DNA from: Vreelandella salicampi
GTDB taxonomy: Bacteria > Pseudomonadota > Gammaproteobacteria > Pseudomonadales > Halomonadaceae
Assembly (NCBI RefSeq): GCF_013415105.1
Contig: NZ_JACCDF010000014.1
Location: 41,469-105,468 of the forward strand
Direction of reading: 5' to 3'
Length of the DNA stretch: 64,000 bases
Below, piece by piece: positions 8,372-16,805 of the stretch. Under the pieces are notes generated by a model. It had not been told where the DNA came from, ran no database searches, and saw only the letters and a program-made list of their open reading frames with translations. The position numbers and the translations under genes are program-made. Position 1 is the first letter of the stretch. The number at the start of each line of letters is the position of its first letter.

Positions 8372-8926
8372 TCAGGATTCTGAGGCCGACTTGCGGACAT
8401 CCCCGGGGCCGTCAACGCCGACCAGACTGGAACCGTTACCCCCCTCTTTACTTCCCTTTTCTCCCGACAAGACGACGCTGAACGAGCCATCGGTCTCTAG
8501 GACGACTGCGCGCACTTTTTCCAACGAGTCGATCCCGGTCGAGCGGACCGCTGCCCGTATTTCGTCTTCGGTCACCCTCGCTTTCACCAGAGGTGCGGAA
8601 AGAAACTTGCCACAGTATAGCAACATCTGCGGCTCGCCCGTCGCCAGCCGCCGCACCCAACGTACCCGAACACTCGACCAGGTGACAGCGAACTGCAAGC
8701 CGATAAGCAAGGCGAAAGCCAACAGCCCTTCGGCCAAAGCGACATCCTTGGCCAGCAGGATGGTCGCCAAGGTTGAGCCAAGAGCGACGGTCACAACCAG
8801 ATCGAAGGCGTTCATCTTGGAGAGTGTCCGTTTCCCCGACATACGAAGGAACACCACGAGAGCCACGTAAGCCAGCACCCCGACTACCAGGGTGCGGAAC
8901 AAACTATCCCATCCACTAAACAGCAT
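8372..8926 (-). CDS. DUF421 (YetF/YcaP-like) membrane protein
   Basis: A 184-residue protein with three N-terminal membrane helices and the DUF421 signature (FLRMSGKRTLSKMNAFDLVVTVALGS), then a cytoplasmic part with GEPQMLLYCGKF and a charged, Gly-rich tail. Family members are found in spore germination and stress loci; biochemical role unknown. It lies 30 bp downstream of katE on the same strand and 22 bp upstream of the DUF2254 gene, suggesting katE-DUF421-DUF2254 cotranscription. Confidence 0.87.
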   Translation of the reverse strand: MLFSGWDSLFRTLVVGVLAYVALVVFLRMSGKRTLSKMNAFDLVVTVALGSTLATILLAKDVALAEGLLAFALLIGLQFAVTWSSVRVRWVRRLATGEPQMLLYCGKFLSAPLVKARVTEDEIRAAVRSTGIDSLEKVRAVVLETDGSFSVVLSGEKGSKEGGNGSSLVGVDGPGDVRKSASES

Positions 8927-8956
8927 CTGTTTACTCCTACCGACAGCCGGGCAGCA

Positions 8957-11311
8957 TCATTTAGCTGGTGGGTCTATTTCACGGGAGGAATGGCGATGCG
9001 CCGCCACGGCATCGATGAAGGTGGGCGCGATTCCGGCCGCATCGGCGCTATCCGCCATCAAAATGCCAGGGTCTTGCCCCGCGGCTGAGTCGATGCCCGC
9101 CATTTCCAGCAGCTTCCGCCCGGCACCCAGCGCAAGAATCGTTTTGCAGTGCTTGAACTGATCTTTGACGAACTCCATTGGGTCGCCGTTATCCACCAGC
9201 GTCTGGACCGCCTCACTGCCATCGGGTATGACGAGCGCATCGAACAAAAACCCCGGCGCATTTTCCATCGATTTGTCCGCTTCTATTTCCTCGCCAGTTT
9301 TATCGCCAGAATCACCGACGCCGGCAAATAAGCCTACCTTTGGCCCCACGAAATGCACCACGGCCCCCGCATTGGTCAGCGCACTATGAAGACTGGCAAG
9401 CGACGCATAGTGAACGCCGTCCTCGACCAATACGGCAATCTGGCGTGTTCGAACACCGCCTTCGCCCGGTAGCGACATCATCGACAAGGCCGGGGATTGG
9501 TTCACTTCAGCGGGCTCGGGGTTCTCCATTGCCTTCGGCATAGCAGCGGGCACTGCCATACCCAAACCGTCCGCGACCTTGGCGGCCAGGTCCGGTGACA
9601 CGTTCACCAGCGAGGACAACATTCGCTCACGGATAGCGGGCACGCCGACCTTGCTCAGCTCGAAGCGGAACCCGGCCACAATATGCGCTTGTTCGACCGC
9701 CGACTGACTATTGAAGAACAGGGTGGCTTGGGCATAGTGCTCGGCAAATTTTTCCGGCTTGCCACGGACTTTGTCTTCGGCATTGGTATCGGGAAAAGAC
9801 ACGAATCCGCTGGGTCCGGTTTGGCTGGCGCCGCCTTGGAATGGGCAGCCACCCGCCAGCGAATTCGGTTCGTAGGCAACACGCCCGCGATGCACCGCCT
9901 GACGATGCAAACCGTCGCGTTGGTTGTTCTGTACCGGCGCAAGCGACGTGTTGATGGGGATTTCGTGGAAATTGGGGCCACCGAGTCGCGTGATCTGGGT
10001 ATCGGAATAGGAGTGGATACGACCGGCAAGCAAAGGGTCGTTGGAGAAATCGATACCGGGTACGACGTGGGCCGTGCAGAATGCGACCTGCTCGGTTTCC
10101 GCAAAGAAATTGTCCGGGTTGCGGTTCAGCACCATGCGCCCGACCGGCGTGACCGGCACCAATTCCTCCGGCACGATTTTGGTCGAGTCGAGCACATCAA
10201 AGCTGAAGCTCTCGGCCTGTTCCTCGGTGAATATCTGCAGCCCCAGCTCCCATTCGGGGAATTCACCGGCTTCGATGGCTTCCCATAGATCCCGCCGATG
10301 AAAATCCGGATCCGCGCCGGATATCTTCACCGCTTCGTCCCAGACCAGTGAATACGTGCCCTGCAGCGGCGTCCAGTGGAACTTGCAGAATACCGATTCG
10401 CCCTGTTCGTTGACCAAGCGGAAGGTATGCACGCCAAAGCCCTGCATCATCCGATAGCTGCGCGGTATACCGCGATCCGACATTACCCACATCAGCATGT
10501 GAGTGGATTCCGGCATGAGCGACACGAAATCCCAGAAGGTGTCATGGGCAGACGCCGCTTGCGGCATACCGTGATGCGGCTCCGGTTTGAGGGCGTGGAC
10601 AAGATCGGGAAACTTCATCGCATCCTGAATAAAGAACACCGGTATGTTATTGCCGACCAGATCCCAGTTGCCTTCATCGGTATAGAACTTCACCGCAAAG
10701 CCACGGGCGTCGCGGGCGGTGTCTTTCGAGCCGCGTTCGCCAGCCACGGTGGAGAAGCGCGCAAACAAGGGCGTTATTTTACCTTTCTCAGCGAATGGGG
10801 CCGCCCGAGTGTATTGGGTCAGCGCGTCATAAGCTTCAAAGTACCCGTGCGCGGCTGAACCGCGGGCATGGACGATGCGCTCGGGGATGCGTTCGTGATC
10901 AAAGTGAGTGATTTTTTCCCGCAGAATGAAATCTTCAAGTAACGATGGCCCACGCAGCCCGGCTTTCAGGGTGTTCTGATTATCGGCAATACGAACCCCC
11001 TGATTGGTCGTCAGCGGTTGGTCGCTGGGATCGACTTTGAATTGGTCGAGCGGCGCGATGGTTTCGTTCGTGCCGAGCTGCGCTGGACCGCCGGTTTTTG
11101 CCGTCCCGGGTTCCTCAGTCGTCGTGCTGGCCGTCAACTCACTGGAGCCCGGCTTCACTGTCTCCCCGGCCGGTGGCGCCACGGCGTTGTCGTGACCGTG
11201 CTCAAGCGCCTTGGTCCGGTTATGGGGCATCGCAGCGACGAAATCATCGCTGGCAAGGCCTTGCTTCGCGACGACGTCGTTGGTTCTGAGCACTTTCTTT
11301 TCTGTAGCCAT
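8957..11311 (-). CDS. katE: Large-subunit catalase HPII
   Basis: Monofunctional haem catalase of about 784 residues (E. coli HPII 753) that converts hydrogen peroxide to water and oxygen in the cytoplasm. Catalytic His is at about 148 ([10 protein letters not shown]), the active-site Asn at about 221 ([10 protein letters not shown]) and the proximal haem Tyr at about 435 (RIHSYSDTQ). The C-terminal 160 residues form the extra DJ-1/flavodoxin-like domain of large catalases ([15 protein letters not shown]). The N-terminal 100 residues are low complexity (Thr, Glu, Gly). ATG 11311 is preferred over an upstream in-frame ATG at 11386 because GGAG lies 7 nt before it. Two Crp-like palindromes lie 95-135 bp upstream. 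Confidence 0.95.
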   Translation of the reverse strand: MATEKKVLRTNDVVAKQGLASDDFVAAMPHNRTKALEHGHDNAVAPPAGETVKPGSSELTASTTTEEPGTAKTGGPAQLGTNETIAPLDQFKVDPSDQPLTTNQGVRIADNQNTLKAGLRGPSLLEDFILREKITHFDHERIPERIVHARGSAAHGYFEAYDALTQYTRAAPFAEKGKITPLFARFSTVAGERGSKDTARDARGFAVKFYTDEGNWDLVGNNIPVFFIQDAMKFPDLVHALKPEPHHGMPQAASAHDTFWDFVSLMPESTHMLMWVMSDRGIPRSYRMMQGFGVHTFRLVNEQGESVFCKFHWTPLQGTYSLVWDEAVKISGADPDFHRRDLWEAIEAGEFPEWELGLQIFTEEQAESFSFDVLDSTKIVPEELVPVTPVGRMVLNRNPDNFFAETEQVAFCTAHVVPGIDFSNDPLLAGRIHSYSDTQITRLGGPNFHEIPINTSLAPVQNNQRDGLHRQAVHRGRVAYEPNSLAGGCPFQGGASQTGPSGFVSFPDTNAEDKVRGKPEKFAEHYAQATLFFNSQSAVEQAHIVAGFRFELSKVGVPAIRERMLSSLVNVSPDLAAKVADGLGMAVPAAMPKAMENPEPAEVNQSPALSMMSLPGEGGVRTRQIAVLVEDGVHYASLASLHSALTNAGAVVHFVGPKVGLFAGVGDSGDKTGEEIEADKSMENAPGFLFDALVIPDGSEAVQTLVDNGDPMEFVKDQFKHCKTILALGAGRKLLEMAGIDSAAGQDPGILMADSADAAGIAPTFIDAVAAHRHSSREIDPPAK

Positions 11312-11378
11312 GATGTTTCTCCGAGGATGCGGGGAATGTGGACAATCGAGAGACTGCTCGTACCGATAGCCTTGGTGG

Positions 11379-11445
11379 ATCTTCACGCTGCGGGTAAGCG
11401 CTGTCTGTTCGGTAACGAACGTTCATGCTTAGTGCGATAGCGCAC
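11379..11445. promoter_or_regulatory. Two adjacent Crp/Fnr-like sites between katE and DUF2254
   Basis: Two palindromes with perfect arms lie 25 bp apart, centre to centre, in the divergent gap: GTTCGGTAACGAAC (11407-11420) and GTGCGATAGCGCAC (11432-11445). For katE, the hexamer GAAGAT on the minus strand (11379-11384) starts 22 bp after the first one, matching the spacing of the set though not a strong -10. For the plus-strand gene I see only a poor hexamer (GACGCT, 11469-11474). The pair could serve both genes. Confidence 0.6.
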
Positions 11446-11516
11446 CGACGCGGCATCCGCCGACGGGTGACGCTGACTGAAAAACGCACCGCTCAGTCAA
11501 ACTAGGAGGTAACAGC

Positions 11517-12827
11517 ATGAGTGAGACAACCCGCGGCAGGCCCCGGCCCCGCTTGACCAATCTCCGCTTGGGCGAGATCACGATGGCGATGGGTGTGGCC
11601 ATGATCGCCGGCTTGGGCGTGGGACTAGCGGCATTGGCCGTGGATATTACTTGGCTGTGGCCTCCGCCGGTGGACCTCGGCACCGTTGTTGACGCGCGGG
11701 TCCTGCTAGGGGCGGTAACCAGTGGTCTGATCACGGTCGCGGTGTTCGGTCTGTGGATGCGCACCGTCGTGGTGGGTCTCATGGCCGCGCACTTTTCGCC
11801 CCGGACGCTGTTGATCTTTCTGGACGACCGTTTTCAGCGCAATCTACTCGCCTCCATGTCGGCGGGTGTTGTGGCCGTGCTCGCCATCCTGTTGAGGATG
11901 CCTACCGAGGAACAGGCACCCGCTCCCCTGGTCAGTACGGTGCTGGTAGTGGTGATTGCGCTCGCCGCGATGGCGGGGGTACTGCTCGCGATTCAGCACG
12001 CAACGCGAAGCCTGTCGCTCCCGGAGCTGATCAGCCGGCTTGCAGAAGATGCCCTCCAAGTGCTTGATCGCCACCCCGAGGTACGGGTCGAACTCACCGA
12101 GGTGCCGCCACCGCTAACAACACCGCGGACGGTCCTCGCCACAGGGACTGGCTGGATTACCCGCATCGACACCGACCGGATGCGCAAGGCGCTGCCGCCC
12201 GGCGGGGTTGTTCATCTACGCTGCCGAATTGGCGAGTTTGTTACCTCCCGCCGCCCTGTCGCGATCATTTCCTCCTTAGGGGCCGATGGAGACGCCGACT
12301 TTCAAGCCGTGGCAAAAGCGTTCAACATCGCCCGTACCCGCAGTCCTGATATGGACCTCGCGTTCGCCGTGAGCCAGCTGGTGGATGTCGGCACGTTCGC
12401 GCTGCAGGCACGCGCGGACACCTCAACGGCCCATGAGGTCATGGTCCATCTCGAAGCCGTGCTTGAGGAAATCATCATCCAGGGGCTGCCGCGGCTGCAC
12501 GACAAGGACAAAGATGGCCGCTGTGTCTACGACGAGGTCGGCTGGGATGTCGCCGATCTGGTGCAGCTGTGCATGGAGCGACTGCGGGAACAGGCCTCAC
12601 AGGACCCAGAAGCGGCCCGGCACCTGATGCATACGCTACATCGAATCCGAGAGGTCGCCGTGGAACGTGAAGCGTCCGCGGTCGTCGCTGAAGTCGAGAG
12701 TCAGGTGGAGATGATTCTGGCGCTGGCGGAGGCCAACGGGATGCTGGCTCAAGACCGCCGGCGGCTTGAGCGCGAAGCCGAGCTCATCGTCAACGGTGAC
12801 GCTAACGGACACATACGTCATACATGA
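11517..12827 (+). CDS. Divergent DUF2254 family membrane protein
   Basis: A 436-residue protein with four N-terminal membrane helices (about 23-165) and a soluble domain that follows the DUF2254 pattern (GWITRIDTDRMRKALPPGG; a shared ITRID/IQRID motif with the protein at 7039), but whose core helix region differs (FALQARADTSTAHEVMVHLEAVLEEI). The end is a long charged helix, probably coiled coil. AGGAGGT seven bases before ATG 11517 is a perfect ribosome site. It is divergent from katE across two Crp-like palindromes. Function unknown; co-location with catalase and other stress genes suggests envelope stress. Confidence 0.8.
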   Translation: MSETTRGRPRPRLTNLRLGEITMAMGVAMIAGLGVGLAALAVDITWLWPPPVDLGTVVDARVLLGAVTSGLITVAVFGLWMRTVVVGLMAAHFSPRTLLIFLDDRFQRNLLASMSAGVVAVLAILLRMPTEEQAPAPLVSTVLVVVIALAAMAGVLLAIQHATRSLSLPELISRLAEDALQVLDRHPEVRVELTEVPPPLTTPRTVLATGTGWITRIDTDRMRKALPPGGVVHLRCRIGEFVTSRRPVAIISSLGADGDADFQAVAKAFNIARTRSPDMDLAFAVSQLVDVGTFALQARADTSTAHEVMVHLEAVLEEIIIQGLPRLHDKDKDGRCVYDEVGWDVADLVQLCMERLREQASQDPEAARHLMHTLHRIREVAVEREASAVVAEVESQVEMILALAEANGMLAQDRRRLEREAELIVNGDANGHIRHT

Positions 12828-12844
12828 AGGTTGAGGAGTCGCCG

Positions 12845-12982
12845 ATGGATTTAAATCGAACGCCGCACACATCCATTGACCGAGCTGTTTGCCTCTTCAC
12901 GGCTGGGATGTCATTGACGATATCATTGACTCAGTATCGCGAAACCATGCTCGAGCTTATCGACAACCATCCAATCCGCTAA
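12845..12982 (+). CDS. Possible 45-residue small protein
   Basis: ATG 12845 follows GAGGAG by six bases and opens a 45-codon frame ending TAA 12982, 17 bp behind the DUF2254 stop. The product (MDLNRTPHTSIDRAVCLF...) shows no domain I recognise and one weakly hydrophobic stretch. The ribosome site and operon-like spacing are the only support. The rest of the gap up to 13134 holds the CsbD promoter. Confidence 0.3.
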   Translation: MDLNRTPHTSIDRAVCLFTAGMSLTISLTQYRETMLELIDNHPIR

Positions 12983-13001
12983 AACATAGAACTTCGCATA
13001 C

Positions 13002-13043
13002 GTTAGATAACGCACAGACCAGAGCTTGAGCTTCAACTAGCTT
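13002..13043 (+). promoter_or_regulatory. Degenerate Crp/Fnr-like site plus -10 for CsbD gene
   Basis: GTTAGATAACGCAC (13002-13015) keeps one perfect half-site (CGCAC) and part of the other. TAGCTT (13038-13043, TAnnnT) starts exactly 22 bp later, the same distance as at the stronger sites. The CsbD start is about 90 bp downstream. Confidence 0.5.
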
Positions 13044-13134
13044 GTAAACATCACCCTGCCTTTGCATGAGTTCATGCTATGAGTCCACCGCAATAGGCAG
13101 AACCCAAGCGAAATCATTACCTGGAGATCAACGT

Positions 13135-13323
13135 ATGAATAAGGATCAAGTCGAAAGCCGTGCCAACGAGGCGAAGGGAAAGGCTAAGGAAGTAGCCGGC
13201 AAGGCGACCGGTGATAAAAGTACGGAATACAAGGGTAAAGCCGAGAAACATGGCGGCAAAGCTGGCGCCGTATTAAGCGACGTCAATGGCGATCCCAAGG
13301 ATAGCAAGGAGGAAAAGCAATAG
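13135..13323 (+). CDS. CsbD family stress protein
   Basis: A 62-residue, highly charged soluble protein with the CsbD pattern (MNKDQVESRANEAKGKAKEVAGKATGD), rich in Lys, Glu, Gly and Ala and probably poorly folded in isolation. CsbD-like proteins are abundant general-stress proteins (YjbJ in E. coli) with unknown biochemistry. ATG 13135 is preceded by CTGGAG at about 8 nt; the open frame extends upstream but without family similarity. It lies between two Crp-like promoters and precedes the GlsB-type gene. Confidence 0.88.
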   Translation: MNKDQVESRANEAKGKAKEVAGKATGDKSTEYKGKAEKHGGKAGAVLSDVNGDPKDSKEEKQ

Positions 13324-13402
13324 GATTGAACTCAATGTTTCAATCGCAGAGGGTAAGCCGTTAACTGGCGAAAGCGCCTTGTGTGGTTGCCCTAATGTCA
13401 CT

Positions 13403-13444
13403 GTGCGGTATCGCACGGTGACCATTAAACAATTGCCCTACACT
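13403..13444 (+). promoter_or_regulatory. Crp/Fnr-like site plus -10 for the GlsB/YeaQ gene
   Basis: GTGCGGTATCGCAC (13403-13416) has perfect arms; TACACT (13439-13444) starts exactly 22 bp later. The first transcribed region then contains a 7-bp inverted repeat TTGACGC/GCGTCAA (13452-13458, 13466-13472), and a similar TTGACGC...GCGTC element also follows the -10 of the EEP gene. Confidence 0.75.
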
Positions 13445-13493
13445 TCATGTGTTGACGCCAAGCGTGCGTCAAACCTATCTAGAGGCAGACATT

Positions 13494-13760
13494 ATGGGCA
13501 TTATCATATGGCTTATCATGGGTGGCTTGGTCGGCTGGATCGCCAGTAAGATCATGGGCACCAGTGGCCAGCAAGGCATCATTCTCAACGTTGTAGTCGG
13601 CATTGTCGGCGCACTGATTGGCGGATTCCTGATCGGGCCGATACTCGGCGCGGGCTCCATCAACGAGGGCATCTCCGTCATGAGCTTCATCGTGTCACTG
13701 ATCGGCGCGATAATATTGCTCGCCATCCTAAGCTTCTTCCAACGCAAATCTTCACACTGA
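13494..13760 (+). CDS. GlsB/YeaQ/YmgE family stress membrane protein
   Basis: An 88-residue inner-membrane protein with three helices and the transglycosylase-associated (GlsB/YeaQ/YmgE) signature: IIWLIMGGLVGWIASKIMG near the N-terminus and NVVVGIVGALIGGFL in the middle. These small proteins are induced under envelope and osmotic stress; no enzyme activity is established. AGAGG lies 8 nt before ATG 13494. Immediately upstream is a well-formed Crp-like class II promoter. Confidence 0.9.
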   Translation: MGIIIWLIMGGLVGWIASKIMGTSGQQGIILNVVVGIVGALIGGFLIGPILGAGSINEGISVMSFIVSLIGAIILLAILSFFQRKSSH

Positions 13761-13786
13761 ACTCTTCGCACTGAACCATATCCCGC

Positions 13787-13813
13787 CCGCCACGCAGTAA
13801 AAATGCGTGGCGG
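13787..13813. terminator. Hairpin between convergent GlsB and DUF305 genes
   Basis: A perfect 10-bp stem (CCGCCACGCA / TGCGTGGCGG) with a 7-nt loop lies between the two gene ends. There is no T tract on either strand, so it is a likely but not classical bidirectional terminator. Confidence 0.55.
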
Positions 13814-13849
13814 CCTGTTGCGTGGTAAAGCTCAATCATTGCACTGCTT

Positions 13850-14407
13850 TCATTGCACTACCTTTTCGATCTTGCGTTCCATTTCAGGCGTTATCTTGGT
13901 GGAACGAGGAGGAAGATTTTCCTCACCCTGTTCTCCATTTTGTGCAATATCATTTAGGAGCAGTTTCATTTCAGCTATTTCGCGGACCTGAGCTGCAATG
14001 ATCTGATCCGCAAGCTCGCGAACGCGTGGATCGCTGATGGACGCCCTTCGTGAGTTGTTGATGGCAATCGAGTGGTGGGGAATCATAGACTTCATGAAAT
14101 TGACATCCCCGATTAGCACCTGAGATCTATTCACGAACAGCAAAATCACGGCGAACAATAAGGCCAAAACAAGCACCGCGATCTTGGTTCCCATCCCTTT
14201 GTACATAGACCACATAAAGGCCAGCATCACGACAGTCATGACGCACCCCATCACCAATGAAGCGGTCAGACGGTTTAAGCTGAGCATTGCGTGATCGAAT
14301 GAATAGACAAGCTGATACATCAAGAAAAACATAATGAAAGTCGATGTCGCGATCATCGCCGCAAATCGGCCCCAGCCCATTCCCATCATCTGCTTTTGTT
14401 GTTCCAT
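13850..14407 (-). CDS. DUF305 domain membrane protein
   Basis: A 185-residue protein: three membrane helices (about 15-40, 48-68, 74-92) then a DUF305 domain with the characteristic [22 protein letters not shown]...[26 protein letters not shown]305 is a ferritin-like four-helix fold often found in metal- or copper-resistance regions; the paired His residues suggest metal binding. GGAGAACCAAC precedes ATG 14407. A Crp-like promoter points at it from 14598-14639, implying an untranslated leader of about 180 nt. Confidence 0.88.
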   Translation of the reverse strand: MEQQKQMMGMGWGRFAAMIATSTFIMFFLMYQLVYSFDHAMLSLNRLTASLVMGCVMTVVMLAFMWSMYKGMGTKIAVLVLALLFAVILLFVNRSQVLIGDVNFMKSMIPHHSIAINNSRRASISDPRVRELADQIIAAQVREIAEMKLLLNDIAQNGEQGEENLPPRSTKITPEMERKIEKVVQ

Positions 14408-14597
14408 TGTTGGTTCTCCTTCGTTTATATAGTTTGATTCCTGTGTTAAAAGACAAAGAGAATCTAATGTGCGTCGCTTGTTGATTTTCTTTTAAAATGA
14501 TTAAAAGAAAATCCGTCTTGCTTCTCTATTGTGGTCAGCGACCTTTTCTATGAATTTAATTAATCTCACTATCCCCAGTTAAACAACTTCATCATTA

Positions 14598-14639
14598 TTT
14601 ATAACAACATTTCCCGGAGTGCTCTGTGCGCCGGGGCAC
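14598..14639 (-). promoter_or_regulatory. Crp/Fnr-like site plus -10 for the DUF305 gene
   Basis: GTGCGCCGGGGCAC (14626-14639) matches the palindrome with one arm mismatch. On the minus strand TATAAA (14598-14603) starts exactly 22 bp after it. The gap 14408-14961 otherwise holds the divergent site at 14786; an 83-codon open frame across it (14677-14928) looks spurious because it contains that site. Confidence 0.65.
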
Positions 14640-14785
14640 AGAGCAAAAATGAGATGGTTTAAGTAGGGAAATAAATATGAACCACCCTGCTGTCCAGGCC
14701 ACAGTGACTAACAATCAGGTAGCTGTGGGGGGTGACACAGTTCAATGGGTTTATCGTTCGACCAGGAAGCAGCAAGCCACGTCAT

Positions 14786-14827
14786 GTGCGACAACGCACA
14801 GATGCGAAGGCAATGAGTGCATATGCT
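14786..14827 (+). promoter_or_regulatory. Crp/Fnr-like site plus -10 for the double PRC-barrel gene
   Basis: GTGCGACAACGCAC (14786-14799) has perfect arms, flanked by T and A as in TGTGCG-N4-CGCACA. TATGCT (14822-14827) starts exactly 22 bp later. The PRC gene starts 135 bp downstream. Confidence 0.72.
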
Positions 14828-14961
14828 CAATGTGGGTGAGGCGAAGGAACCGCCTATACACGAAGTTGCACCATGTGCCGCACGGACTGCGATGCCATCA
14901 TCTCACTAGATATTTCGCAATATCCTGATACAGGAAAATGCGCAAGGAGAGAGGAAACTAT

Positions 14962-15708
14962 ATGAGACTTTCACAATCCGCTTCTATTTTAGCCCTAGCA
15001 ATTGCCTCTGCCACGGTAGCGACACAAGCTCAAGCCGAAGAAAATAAAGGTAAAGGTAATGTAACTGCTATTAGCGAATGGAATTATGACACCCTCTATG
15101 AAGAAGGTGGCATGACCGCTGAAAGCTTGATGGATACAGAAGTTTTCGGTGCCGATGATGAAGAAATTGGTAGCGTCGAGAATATACTTCTGAATGATAA
15201 GAACGAAATCGTTGCCGTTATCGCCCAGGTTGGTGGTTTATGGGACATTGGTGATACGCACGTTCTAGTCCCATGGGAAGAGGTTGACGTTAACGAGGAC
15301 GGTGTTTCGATTCCCGTTCATGAAGACAATGCCGATGACTATGGTCTATTTGACGAAGAGTATGTGACGAAAACAGACCTTTCCTACATATCCCAAATAG
15401 ACGATGACGCCAACACCGGTACGAGAATCTGGAAACTTACCGACCTATTGGATGACTACGCAAGTGTCGGAGAAGGTAACGGCTATGGCTACGTAGATAA
15501 CGTACTGTTTAAAGAAGATGGGGAAATCCAGGCAGTCGTAATTGAAGCCGACAGCTCATACGGTGGCGAACCCTATGCCTACCCTTTCCATGGGTTCGAT
15601 ACGGGTTGGGATCCTAGCTACAGCACGTACACGCTTCCCTATGATGAGGCAGATCTGGACGATGCAACTGCCTTTGACTACGACGAGTACGATGGCTTGT
15701 GGGATTAA
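14962..15708 (+). CDS. Exported protein with two PRC-barrel domains
   Basis: A 248-residue, very acidic protein with a signal peptide (cleavage about AQA-EE at residue 26). Two PRC-barrel units follow: about 50-130 (LMDTEVFGADDEEIGSVENILLNDKNEIVAVIAQV) and about 155-240 (LTDLLDDYASVGEGNGYGYVDNVLF...IQAVVIEA). The extreme Asp/Glu content is typical of proteins exposed to high salt. AGAGAGGAAA lies before ATG 14962; an upstream in-frame ATG at 14938 has no such site. A perfect hairpin follows the gene. The next gene encodes another exported PRC-barrel protein. Confidence 0.87.
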   Translation: MRLSQSASILALAIASATVATQAQAEENKGKGNVTAISEWNYDTLYEEGGMTAESLMDTEVFGADDEEIGSVENILLNDKNEIVAVIAQVGGLWDIGDTHVLVPWEEVDVNEDGVSIPVHEDNADDYGLFDEEYVTKTDLSYISQIDDDANTGTRIWKLTDLLDDYASVGEGNGYGYVDNVLFKEDGEIQAVVIEADSSYGGEPYAYPFHGFDTGWDPSYSTYTLPYDEADLDDATAFDYDEYDGLWD

Positions 15709-15761
15709 ATGGCTAAGCTTGAGTGCATAAGGTAACCGAGCGCAACTCACTTAGTGTTCTG

Positions 15762-15788
15762 GTAAGGGGAGACACGGTCTCCCCTTAC
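15762..15788 (+). terminator. Strong hairpin after the double PRC-barrel gene
   Basis: A perfect 12-bp stem (GTAAGGGGAGAC / GTCTCCCCTTAC) with a 3-nt loop lies 54 bp after the stop. No clear T tract follows, so it may act as a weak terminator or as a 3-prime stabiliser upstream of the next PRC gene. Confidence 0.6.
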
Positions 15789-15864
15789 GGGTATTAGGAA
15801 TGAGACAAACTCGGCCAGCCATACCTCAAACATTTTAAAATCTTGAGTGTTGGAGAAAACCGTT

Positions 15865-16497
15865 ATGACATGCCTAAACCGCTTAATCCCGCTCTGTGCT
15901 GCTCTGCCCTTCACAGCAATGGCAGCGCCTGAAAATCTGAGTGACTGGCAGAATCAACGCAGCGACTCCGCATCGAATTGGACGATAACCCAATTGTTGG
16001 GGGATGACGTAATTGCAGGCGAGAACACTGAGGTCGGCGAAGTCACCGACGTGATACTCGACGATCAAGGCAATCTTCAGTCGCTGGTGATCTACTCCAA
16101 CGGCAACGCGGTGGAACGCGGTTTCCGTACCGTCGAGTGGCCGGTTAAGCTCTTCGAGCCTAGCGATGTCCTGCTGTCCATTGGACACCAGCCTTCGGCA
16201 TTTGGTGATCAGCAGGTCACGCTTTCGTCGGTGGAGCTTTTCGGCCAAAACCAACTCAGTGCCAGAGCCATGCTTGGTATGGGCGTACATGTGGAAGGTT
16301 CACCCTATGCCGAGATTGAGGACTTGATCTTGAATGATCAGGGGCAGGTCACTAGCGCGGTCATCGACCCGGATGGCATGGAAACCGACAACTACTGGAT
16401 ACCCACCGATTTCGGCTGGATCAACGAGGATTGGGTAATGACCATGCCCTACTCGCAGAGTGATATCGAGCAGTCGGGTTCGGATTGGGAAAATTAA
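15865..16497 (+). CDS. Exported PRC-barrel domain protein
   Basis: A 210-residue protein with a signal peptide (cleavage about AMA-AP at residue 21) and two PRC-like units: about 40-105 (QLLGDDVIAGENTEVGEVTDVILDDQGNLQSLVIY) and about 135-200 (SARAMLGMGVHVEGSPYAEIEDLILNDQGQVTSAVI). It is a distant relative of the preceding double PRC protein, with lower acidity. ATG 15865 has TGGAG eight bases upstream; GTG 15847 in the same frame is less likely. It probably has its own transcription or read-through from the hairpin before it. Confidence 0.83.
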   Translation: MTCLNRLIPLCAALPFTAMAAPENLSDWQNQRSDSASNWTITQLLGDDVIAGENTEVGEVTDVILDDQGNLQSLVIYSNGNAVERGFRTVEWPVKLFEPSDVLLSIGHQPSAFGDQQVTLSSVELFGQNQLSARAMLGMGVHVEGSPYAEIEDLILNDQGQVTSAVIDPDGMETDNYWIPTDFGWINEDWVMTMPYSQSDIEQSGSDWEN

Positions 16498-16549
16498 TAT
16501 CCGCAGCAGAGCAAATAAATACATCTCAATAAGTTACTAAATAGACGCT

Positions 16550-16606
16550 GCATGAATTCCCGCCCTAGCTGCCAAGTAGCCGTGTCGGGATTCATGCCGC
16601 GTTTTT
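16550..16606 (+). terminator. Terminator after the second PRC-barrel gene
   Basis: Long imperfect stem GCATGAATTCCCG (16550-16562) / CGGGATTCATGC (16586-16597) followed closely by GTTTTT. The remainder of the gap to 16680 shows nothing else. Confidence 0.6.
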
Positions 16607-16680
16607 GGCTGGAAATTCCGGTACCGCCTATCAGGTGCCAGCGCATTGAAAGCCAAGCCCGACAAATTTTCTATTCATAG

Positions 16681-16750
16681 AAAGCTTATATTTTCTTTGC
16701 TTATGTACTACACCGTACTGATTGGACACATACGGCAGTGATACTGTGCT
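16681..16750 (+). promoter_or_regulatory. Promoter module shared with the second Crp/Fnr gene
   Basis: The stretch TATATTTTCTTTGC ... ATGTACTACACCGTACTGA ... CAGTGATACTGTG closely parallels 24420-24485 in front of the second Crp/Fnr gene. Its core GTACTACACCGTAC (16705-16718) is a degenerate Crp-like palindrome; TACTGT (16742-16747) follows 23 bp later. It precedes the GGDEF-EAL gene at 16806. Confidence 0.55.
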
Positions 16751-16805
16751 AAGTGTTCCGCGAATAATAATTTAGCAAGCCTGGTATCCTCGGCAGGTAC
16801 GGTCT

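Noticed and set aside
14677..14928. 83-codon open frame before the double PRC-barrel gene
   Set aside because: It contains the Crp-like site and -10 hexamer of the next gene, has an untypical Cys/His/Arg-rich composition and no family likeness.
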